A stretch of DNA of 64,000 nt, taken from contig NZ_JAUSYB010000001.1 in the NCBI RefSeq assembly GCF_030816505.1, forward strand, positions 3,782,001-3,846,000, in the 5' to 3' direction. The number at the start of each line of letters is the position of its first letter. Position 1 is the first letter of the stretch. The notes under the pieces were generated by a model, which was not told where the DNA came from, made no database searches, and saw only the letters and a program-made list of their open reading frames with translations. Of the stretch, positions 58,155 through 64,000 are shown piece after piece. This stretch comes from Microbacterium sp. W4I20. Lineage in GTDB: Bacteria > Actinomycetota > Actinomycetes > Actinomycetales > Microbacteriaceae. Made by a program: the position numbers and the translations under genes.

Positions 58155-58427
58155 GTGATCGAAGACATCAAGAAGCGCGCGCTGCACCGCACCAGCATCC
58201 TCGAGGGGCAGATGCGCGGCGTCGCGCGGATGATCGAGAGCGAGGAGTACTGCATGGACATCATCACGCAGTCCCGCGCGATCCAGCGCTCGCTGGAATC
58301 GCTGAACCGCCTGCTGCTGGAGAATCACCTGCGCACGCACGTCACGCACATGTTCGAAGAGGGCGGCGAGGAGCGCGACAGGGCCGTGGTCGAACTGCTG
58401 AAGGCATTCGACTTCGACCGCAAATAG
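58155..58427 (+). CDS. CsoR/RcnR-family metal-sensing repressor
   Basis: This 90-residue all-helical protein begins (V)IEDIKKRALHRTSILEGQMRGVARMIESEEYCMDII. Ligand positions are Cys33, His58 and His62 (LENHLRTHV). Copper CsoR has C-H-C, whereas nickel/cobalt RcnR has C-H-H at these sites, so a nickel/cobalt-like or formaldehyde-like (FrmR) sensor is more likely than copper. TACCCT ends 6 bases before the GTG, so the mRNA is probably leaderless. No metal transporter gene is adjacent. Confidence 0.88.
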   Translation: MIEDIKKRALHRTSILEGQMRGVARMIESEEYCMDIITQSRAIQRSLESLNRLLLENHLRTHVTHMFEEGGEERDRAVVELLKAFDFDRK

Positions 58428-58437
58428 CTCCCACGGA

Positions 58438-59331
58438 TCAGGGGTCGTATCCCCAGCGGATCCCGAGGGCGCCCGGGCCGAAATCGCGACGCGCCTGATG
58501 GATCGAGGCTCTCGGCCGCAACGGGCGGTGGATCATCTCGGTCTGGTCGCCCGACTTCTCCAGCTCGTCGATCCATTTCGGCACCGCATCCGGATGGAAC
58601 CGCGTCCAGAGGACCAGGTCGCGGATCGGTCGGAGCACGAAGGCGCCGACCTCGGACGGCGGGGCATACCCCTCGCCCGCGTTCATCGTCACGGCGATCA
58701 TTGTAGTAGCTCCCAGAGTGAGGGGCTGGTCCAGCTGAAGGACGTAGGCGTAGACATGCCCGCTCTCGTGCACATGGTCGCGCACCAGTCGCGCGCCGCG
58801 GGCGGTGATCTCGGGTCGTGAGAGCTGCTTCACGGTGGAGACGAGCGTGTAGGTCACGGCGTCGACTCTCGGCGCCACGGCCTGGATCAGCATCTGGGTG
58901 TTCCGACCCCGGACGGCGCCGTCCGCGGCGACATCCGCGACGACGTGGGTCGACAGCTCACGCTTGGTCTCCATCGGAGGGGCATCGAGGATCTCCATGG
59001 ACTCGGCGAGGGCCGCCAGCACCTGGCCTTCTGAGAACGGGGTCCGCGGCGGATGCAGCGACCCCAACCGCACGCGCTCGGAGATGAGCCCGGTGAGAGT
59101 ACCCGGTGCGAGGTCGAGCAGCCGCTCGATCTCCTCGACGGCCGCGAGCGAGGCAGTGCCTTCGGGTGAGCGCTCCCCGGAGCGCCAGTAGCTGAGCGTC
59201 GCCATGGACACCGGGTTGGCGTGCGCGACCAGGCGTCGATGCAGCCGCGACAGAGAGAGGCCGCTCGCGGTCAGCGCGGCGGCGAAGACACGACTGAAGG
59301 AAGCCCGAGCCTCGGAGTCGTCGGCGGTCAT
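58438..59331 (-). CDS. HTH protein with conserved C-terminal domain (paralogue 1)
   Basis: This 297-residue protein has an N-terminal XRE-like helix-turn-helix (FSRVFAAALTASGLSLSRLHRRLVAHANPVSMATLSYWRSGERSPEG, about 12-57) and a C-terminal domain of unknown type ending RRDFGPGALGIRWGYDP. It shares about half its residues with the gene at 59373-60269. AGGAGGAG precedes the ATG. Role unknown; it could be a transcription regulator with a ligand- or partner-binding beta domain. Confidence 0.75.
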   Translation of the reverse strand: MTADDSEARASFSRVFAAALTASGLSLSRLHRRLVAHANPVSMATLSYWRSGERSPEGTASLAAVEEIERLLDLAPGTLTGLISERVRLGSLHPPRTPFSEGQVLAALAESMEILDAPPMETKRELSTHVVADVAADGAVRGRNTQMLIQAVAPRVDAVTYTLVSTVKQLSRPEITARGARLVRDHVHESGHVYAYVLQLDQPLTLGATTMIAVTMNAGEGYAPPSEVGAFVLRPIRDLVLWTRFHPDAVPKWIDELEKSGDQTEMIHRPLRPRASIHQARRDFGPGALGIRWGYDP

Positions 59332-59372
59332 CGCTCCTCCTGCCGGTACCCTACCGCGCGCCGGATCGTGCG

Positions 59373-60269
59373 TCAGCGATCGAAGCCCCAGCGGATCCCG
59401 AGGATGCCGGGGCCGAAGTCCCGCCGGGACTGATGCACGGACTCCTGCGGTCGCACCGCACGGGAGACGAGGTCTGAGGTCGCCGACACGCGTTCGATCT
59501 CGTCGATCCAGTCCGGCACGGCATCCCGGTGGAAGCGGGTCCAGACGACGAGGTCGCGGATCGGTCGCATCACGAAGACGCCGGTCTCGTCTTCCAGAGG
59601 CCGCGGGATGCGCGGCGGAGTGGCCGTCACCTCGAGCATCGTGGTGCCGCCGACCACCAGCGGGGTGTCGAGGCGCAGCACGCAGGCGTAGACGTGTCCG
59701 CTCGGGTGGAGGTGCTCGCGCAGGAGGGTGGCACCGCGGAGCGTGAACTCCGGCTGCGCGATCGTGACGTCGGCGGACATGAGCGAATAGGTGACCTCGT
59801 GCACGAACGGGGCGACGGCCTGTACGAGGATCTGCGATCGGCGGCTGCGCAGCGCCCCCGTCTCGTCGACCTCCGACACGACGTGCGCGGAGAGGTCGCG
59901 GGTGACGTCGATGGGCGGGGCGTCGAGCAGCTTCAGCGTCTCCTCCGCCGCCTCGGCGACCTGTGTCTCGGTGAAGGGGTTCTGCGCCGGGGCGAGCGGA
60001 CCGAGGCGGGTGCGCGTGCAGATCAGGTTCAGCAGCGAACCCGGCTCGAGGCCCAGCAGGCGCTCGATGTCCTCCACCGCGGTCAGAGACCGCGAACCTT
60101 CGGGGTGGCGCTCGCCGGAGCGCCAGTAGCTGAGGGTCGCGACCGAGATCGGATTCGCGCGCTCGGTCAGCGTGCGGTGCAACCAGGACAGCGAGACGCC
60201 CCGCGCGGTGATGGCGCCGGAGAACGCCTCCGCGAACGCGCTTCGCGTCTCGACCCGCTTGTCAGCCAT
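59373..60269 (-). CDS. HTH protein with conserved C-terminal domain (paralogue 2)
   Basis: This 298-residue paralogue of the preceding gene has the same layout: an HTH with LHRTLTERANPISVATLSYWRSGERHPEGSRSL, and a C-terminal end RRDFGPGILGIRWGFDR. Strong identity is in the HTH, in HxSGHVYAxVLxLDxPL and in the PIRDLVxWTRFHxDAVPxWIDE block. The start at 60269 has GGAGG 5 bases before the ATG. The 41-base gap between the two suggests a tandem duplication and one operon. Confidence 0.75.
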   Translation of the reverse strand: MADKRVETRSAFAEAFSGAITARGVSLSWLHRTLTERANPISVATLSYWRSGERHPEGSRSLTAVEDIERLLGLEPGSLLNLICTRTRLGPLAPAQNPFTETQVAEAAEETLKLLDAPPIDVTRDLSAHVVSEVDETGALRSRRSQILVQAVAPFVHEVTYSLMSADVTIAQPEFTLRGATLLREHLHPSGHVYACVLRLDTPLVVGGTTMLEVTATPPRIPRPLEDETGVFVMRPIRDLVVWTRFHRDAVPDWIDEIERVSATSDLVSRAVRPQESVHQSRRDFGPGILGIRWGFDR

Positions 60270-60303
60270 GTGCCCTCCGGCCGACACGTTATCGTCTTGA
60301 GGA

Positions 60304-60322
60304 GTGACATTCGGGGAGTCAC
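60304..60322 (-). promoter_or_regulatory. inverted repeat upstream of the HTH pair
   Basis: GTGAC and GTCAC arms lie 9 bases apart, 35 bases upstream of paralogue 2. They may be an operator for one of the HTH proteins. The remaining gap up to 60385 holds nothing else recognisable. Confidence 0.25.
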
Positions 60323-60385
60323 CCGATATACTGCGTCGCGCTCATCGGTTCGTGATTCATCCCGACCTCGCCTGAGTGCACTCGG

Positions 60386-61780
60386 TCAGAGCACCGACTG
60401 CGCGCGAGTCAGCACGTCGCGCAGGATCTGCTCGATCTCACGGAACTCGGCGGGGCCGACGGTGAGCGGAGGAGCGAGCTGGATGACGGGGTCCCCGCGG
60501 TCGTCCGCCCGGCAGTACAGGCCGGCCTCGAACAGCGCGGGGGAGAAGAAGCCGCGCAGCAGTCGTTCGGACTCCGCGTCGTCGAACGTCAGCCGGGTCG
60601 CCTTGTCCTTCACGAGTTCGATGCCGAAGAAGTAGCCGTCGCCGCGCACGTCGCCGACGAGCGGCAGATCGAGCAGCTTCTCGAGCTCGGTGCGGAACAC
60701 GGGCGAGTTCTCGCGCACCCGCGCGTTGAGTCCCTCCTCGTCGAAGATCGCGAGGTTCTCCAGCGCGACCGCGGCCGACACGGGATGGCCCCCGAAGGTG
60801 TAGCCGTGCGGGAAGGAGACGTCGCCGTGCGAGAACGGCTCGTAGATGCGGTCGCTGACGATCGTGGCGCCGATCGGGGAGTATCCGCTGGTCATGCCCT
60901 TCGCGCAGGTGATCATGTCGGGCACGTAGCCGAGGCCCGTGCAGGCGAAGGTGTGGCCGAGTCGTCCGAACGCGCAGATCACCTCGTCCGAGACGAGCAG
61001 CACGTCATGACGGTCGCAGATCTCGCGCACCCGGGCGAAGTAGCCGGGCGGCGGCGGGAAGCAGCCGCCGGAGTTCTGCACCGGCTCGAGGAACACCGCC
61101 GCGACCGTGTCGGCTCCCTCGAACAGGATCATCTCCTCGATGCGGTCGGCGGCCCACCGCCCGAAGGCCTCGAGGTCATCGGCGGGAGCCCCCATCTCGG
61201 CCGCTCGGTAGAAGTTGGTGTTCGGCACCCGGAACCCGCCCGGGGCGACCGGCTCGAACATCGCCTTCATGGCGGGGATGCCGGTGATCGCCAGGGCTCC
61301 GTGCGGGGTGCCGTGATAGGCGACAGCGCGCGAGATCACCTTGTGCTTGGTGGGCTTGCCCTGCAGTTTCCAGTAGTGCTTCGCGAGCTTGAGGGCCGTC
61401 TCGACGGCTTCGCCGCCGCCCGTCGAGAAGAACACCCGATTCAGATCGCCCGGCGCTTCGTCGGCCAGCCGGTCCGCGAGTTCGATCGCCGCGGGGTGCG
61501 CGTACGACCAGAGCGGGAAGAACGCCAGCTCCGTCGCCTGCGCGGCGGCGGCCTCGGCCAGGCGTCGACGACCGTGGCCGGCGTTCACGACGAACAGCCC
61601 GGACAGGCCGTCGAAGTAGTCCTTGCCCGTGGAGTCCCAGATGCGATGACCGTCGCCCTTCACGATGATCGGCACGCCACCGCGATCCATCGTGGACTGC
61701 CGGGTGAAGTGCATCCACAGATGATCCTTCGCCATGGACTGCAGGTCGGCCTCCGACCGCGCGGGCCGCGCGGCACTCAT
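60386..61780 (-). CDS. class III aminotransferase
   Basis: This 464-residue PLP enzyme has IWDSTGKDYFDGLSGLFVVNAGH at about 48-70, FFSTGGGEAVETALKLAKHYW, LVSDEVICAFGRLG and the PLP lysine in CAKGMTSGYSPIGA. It resembles omega-amino acid:pyruvate or putrescine/GABA aminotransferases. The ATG overlaps the AsnC stop (ATGA), so the two are one unit and AsnC is the likely regulator. Substrate unknown. Confidence 0.88.
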   Translation of the reverse strand: MSAARPARSEADLQSMAKDHLWMHFTRQSTMDRGGVPIIVKGDGHRIWDSTGKDYFDGLSGLFVVNAGHGRRRLAEAAAAQATELAFFPLWSYAHPAAIELADRLADEAPGDLNRVFFSTGGGEAVETALKLAKHYWKLQGKPTKHKVISRAVAYHGTPHGALAITGIPAMKAMFEPVAPGGFRVPNTNFYRAAEMGAPADDLEAFGRWAADRIEEMILFEGADTVAAVFLEPVQNSGGCFPPPPGYFARVREICDRHDVLLVSDEVICAFGRLGHTFACTGLGYVPDMITCAKGMTSGYSPIGATIVSDRIYEPFSHGDVSFPHGYTFGGHPVSAAVALENLAIFDEEGLNARVRENSPVFRTELEKLLDLPLVGDVRGDGYFFGIELVKDKATRLTFDDAESERLLRGFFSPALFEAGLYCRADDRGDPVIQLAPPLTVGPAEFREIEQILRDVLTRAQSVL

Positions 61781-62244
61781 CGCGTCCCCCAGTTGTACAG
61801 CTGCTTCTGCAGCTTGGCGTAGATGAAGGTCTCGGTGGAGATGACGCCCTCGATGGGACGGATGGCGTCGTTGATCAGGGCCAGCAGCTGGTCGTCGTCC
61901 TCGCAGACGACCTCGGCGAGCACGTCGAAGGCGCCGACCGTGATGACGACGTAGTCGATCGCCTCGACCGCGGCGATGGCCTCGGCGACCTTGCGCGCAT
62001 CGCCGGACACCCGGATGCCGATCATCGCCTGCCGGTGGAACCCGAGCTGCATCGGATCGGTCACCGCGACGATCTGCATCACCCCGGACTCGGTCAGCCG
62101 CTGCACCCGCTGTCGCACCGCGGCCTCGCTCAGACCGACGACGCGGCCGATATCGGAGTACGAGCGTCGCCCGTCCTCCTGGAGCAGTTCGATGATGGTC
62201 TTCGCGACCGCATCGAGCGTCGGATGCTTCCTCACGGAGCTCAT
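61777..62244 (-). CDS. Lrp/AsnC-family regulator
   Basis: This 155-residue protein has an N-terminal HTH (IIELLQEDGRRSYSDIGRVVGLSEAAVRQRVQRLTESGVM, about 18-56) and a C-terminal RAM effector domain (about 65-150, with ITVGAFDVLAEVVCEDDDQL). It is encoded immediately upstream of the class III aminotransferase with a 4-base overlap. It probably senses an amino acid or polyamine and controls the operon. Confidence 0.92.
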   Translation of the reverse strand: MSSVRKHPTLDAVAKTIIELLQEDGRRSYSDIGRVVGLSEAAVRQRVQRLTESGVMQIVAVTDPMQLGFHRQAMIGIRVSGDARKVAEAIAAVEAIDYVVITVGAFDVLAEVVCEDDDQLLALINDAIRPIEGVISTETFIYAKLQKQLYNWGTR

Positions 62245-62329
62245 GGTGCGATCTTCGCACCCGGAACGCTTTGCGGCAACCGATTCCGCGGCGGGAAAGC
62301 TGCCTCGCCCCTGATCTCGGCAGGAGCCG

Positions 62330-63517
62330 TCAGTTCGCGACCGGGCCCAGCCAGGCGCTCGCCGCGGTCGAGTGCGCGGACTCGGGGTCTGACGGGTGGA
62401 ACGCGCCCGCGAGCACGTCGCGGTAGAGCCGCGAGAGCTCGTTGGCCGAGAAGTACGAGCCGCCGCCCGCGACGAGCATCGCCTGATCGACGACCTGCTT
62501 CGCCATCGTGATCGCGCGGTGCTTCACGCCCGAGAGGAGGGAGAACCACCGCGGGCCGTTGTCGACCCGCTCATCGACGTCACGCGCGAGGGCGGCGATC
62601 TGCGGCGGCAGCGCGTCGTAGGCCAGAGCCATGTCGGCGATCCGCCACCGGATGTCGGGGTCCTGGCTGTACGCGGCACCGGTCTTCTTCGAACGCCGAG
62701 CGCCGGCCGTCAGCACGGCCAGGTCGAGTGCGCGCCGGGCGATGCCGGTGTAGACCGACGCCAGCAGGATCTCGAACATCGCGAAGATGCCGAAGACGAT
62801 CGGGTCCGGGTTCGGGCCGGGATCGATGCGCCGCACGACGTGCGCGGTATCCGCCACCGCGCCGGTCAGCCGGGTCGTCCTGCTCTGCGTCGCCCGCATG
62901 CCCAGGGTGTCCCAGTCATCGCCGGTGGCGACGGCATCCGTCCTCTCGATGAAGGCGAACACCAGCTTGGGCGCGTCGGCACTCGTGGTATCCAGCCCAT
63001 GCAGGCCGAGCCGGGTCCAGACCGGGGCGAGGGACGTGAAGATCTTGGTGCCGGTGAAGGCGTAGCCGCCGTCGGGCAGGGGTGCGGCGTCGGTGTCGCT
63101 GCCGAACAGCACCAGGTCGTTGCCGCCCTCGCTGATCCCGAAGGCGAAGACCTCGCCCCGGGTGGCACCGTCCTGCACGAACTCCAGCCCGGAGACGCCC
63201 CGGTCGGAGAACACCTTGGCGACGCCCGTCCACACGAGGTGCATGTTGATCGCGAGAGCCGTCGCCGGAGCGGCCTCGGCGAGACGCTGCTGCAGGATCG
63301 CCGCCTGGGCGAGGGTGAGTCCGGCGCCGCCGCGCTCGGTGGGCACGAGGATCGAGAGGTACCCGGCGGCGCGAAGCTCGTCGAGATCCTGCTGAGGGAA
63401 CGTGTTCTCACGGTCGTGGATGGGCGCGCGGTCGCGGATCCGCTCGAGCAGGTCGTCGGGGAGGAAAGCGGCCGGATCGAAGCTCATGACAGGCTCGCTC
63501 ACGACAGGTTCACTCAT
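62330..63517 (-). CDS. acyl-CoA dehydrogenase family protein
   Basis: This 395-residue flavoprotein has the acyl-CoA dehydrogenase fold: N-terminal helical domain with ELRAAGYLSILVPTERGGAGLTLAQ (about 48-72), the beta domain with FGISEGGNDLV and GYAFTGTKIFTSLAP, and a C-terminal helical domain. The usual catalytic Glu region is not obvious by eye, so substrates other than acyl-CoA (for example nitroalkane or monooxygenase-type use) are possible. It overlaps the hydrolase stop upstream by 4 bases, which makes an operon with it. Confidence 0.82.
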   Translation of the reverse strand: MSEPVVSEPVMSFDPAAFLPDDLLERIRDRAPIHDRENTFPQQDLDELRAAGYLSILVPTERGGAGLTLAQAAILQQRLAEAAPATALAINMHLVWTGVAKVFSDRGVSGLEFVQDGATRGEVFAFGISEGGNDLVLFGSDTDAAPLPDGGYAFTGTKIFTSLAPVWTRLGLHGLDTTSADAPKLVFAFIERTDAVATGDDWDTLGMRATQSRTTRLTGAVADTAHVVRRIDPGPNPDPIVFGIFAMFEILLASVYTGIARRALDLAVLTAGARRSKKTGAAYSQDPDIRWRIADMALAYDALPPQIAALARDVDERVDNGPRWFSLLSGVKHRAITMAKQVVDQAMLVAGGGSYFSANELSRLYRDVLAGAFHPSDPESAHSTAASAWLGPVAN

Positions 63518-64000
63518 GACAGCGCCTCCAGGAGCTGGCGGATCGATTCGTCCGGCTTGTCGCGGTGCAGCGAATGTCCGGCGCCCTCGACGATCGACAT
63601 CGTGATCCGCGGGTTGGCGGCCAGCACCGCGGCGGCGACGTCGCCGGTGAAGACGCTGTAGACCGCGGGGTCGGCGCCGATCACGTGCGTGGGCACCGTC
63701 AGCTGAGCGGCCGCCGCGCGCACATCCCAGGGCTGGTTCTGCGCGCTGGTCTGCTCGACGGCCCAGGCGCTCGCGCGCAGCACGGCATCGACCTTTAACT
63801 CTTGATCCTGCGGGTGCCAGTGCGGATGCTCCTGCTGCACGACCTCGAAACGCGTGTCGGCGAACGCGCGCTCCTGGCTCCGGCGGACGATTCCCGCGTC
63901 CCGGTCGCCGATCTGGATCGCCGGGTCGATGAGGACGAGCCGCCGGGTCCAGTCGGGAGAGGAGGCCGCAGCGACTGTACTGGCCGCGCCGCCCAGCGAA
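63514..64000 (-). CDS. alpha/beta hydrolase, partial
   Basis: The last 161 residues of an alpha/beta hydrolase are present; the N-terminus lies beyond the right edge. The fragment starts at SLGGAAST, the end of the GxSxGG nucleophile elbow. It has a probable acid region in VPTHVIGADPAVYSV and the catalytic His in VEGAGHSLHRDKP. It is upstream of and translationally coupled to the acyl-CoA dehydrogenase gene. Substrate unknown. Confidence 0.88.
   Translation of the reverse strand, partial: SLGGAASTVAAASSPDWTRRLVLIDPAIQIGDRDAGIVRRSQERAFADTRFEVVQQEHPHWHPQDQELKVDAVLRASAWAVEQTSAQNQPWDVRAAAAQLTVPTHVIGADPAVYSVFTGDVAAAVLAANPRITMSIVEGAGHSLHRDKPDESIRQLLEALS

Overview
The window is a chromosomal segment of a high-GC actinobacterium, most likely a Microbacterium species (Microbacteriaceae). 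Evidence for this is the 16S rRNA sequence at 34060-35580, a C50-carotenoid operon of the type found in Microbacteriaceae and corynebacteria, an Lsr2 nucleoid protein, a SepX/GlpR divisome gene, a DUF222-HNH gene of the 13E12 type, and -10 boxes of the form TAGnCT. I see no prophage, insertion sequence, CRISPR array or replication origin. It reads as core chromosome with a few accessory genes.

Layout. 1-4900: a partial helicase-associated-domain gene with a small membrane protein, a cold-shock protein, a DUF3027 protein, serC and a DtxR/IdeR-type regulator. 4900-6930: an M23 peptidase, a probable short transcript with its own promoter and terminator, an HNH endonuclease and tRNA-Arg(CCT). 6930-15600: a leftward carotenoid operon idi-crtE-crtB-crtI-crtYe-crtYf-crtEb ending in an MMPL transporter, with a divergent MarR regulator and an inverted repeat between them. 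15600-20050: lsr2, an SMR guanidinium exporter behind a guanidine-III riboswitch, a GAF-LuxR regulator divergent from DUF485-actP, and an Ogt-like protein that lacks the catalytic cysteine. 20229-28200: a very large degenerate SF1 helicase-like protein, mscL, a zinc-ribbon protein, 5-formyl-THF cyclo-ligase, galU, a RimJ-like acetyltransferase, sepX/glpR and tRNA-Ala(CGC). 28400-33430: mmsA, a PucR regulator, a class III aminotransferase and a frameshifted SnoaL-like gene. 33430-39380: one rRNA operon (16S-23S-5S, no spacer tRNA). 39400-42820: a two-component system followed upstream by two lipoproteins, a DUF3060 protein and an OmpA-domain protein with glycine/aspartate-rich repeats. 42890-48190: an IclR regulator divergent from hutH-hutU-hutI. 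48257-49684: a DUF222-HNH protein. 49700-55900: a sugar ABC transporter with a glycogen-debranching-type hydrolase under a divergent LacI regulator. 55876-58430: hutG with a DUF445 gene, then a CsoR/RcnR-type regulator. 58438-60270: two tandem paralogous HTH proteins of unknown role. 60386-64000: an AsnC-regulated aminotransferase, an acyl-CoA dehydrogenase and a partial alpha/beta hydrolase.

How the parts work together. The carotenoid genes are tightly packed, mostly with 1-4 base start/stop overlaps, and lead from IPP/DMAPP to a cyclic C50 carotenoid. Histidine catabolism is complete to glutamate and formamide if the distant hutG is counted. mmsA, PucR and the aminotransferase suit beta-alanine or related semialdehyde catabolism. 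Seven to eight genes have a -10 hexamer 6-7 bases before the start codon, which implies leaderless mRNAs and fixes several start sites.

Caveat. Three genes (SnoaL-like, debranching enzyme, sugar-binding protein) are each interrupted by exactly one extra base in a G/C run. Sequencing or assembly error is at least as likely as true gene decay.
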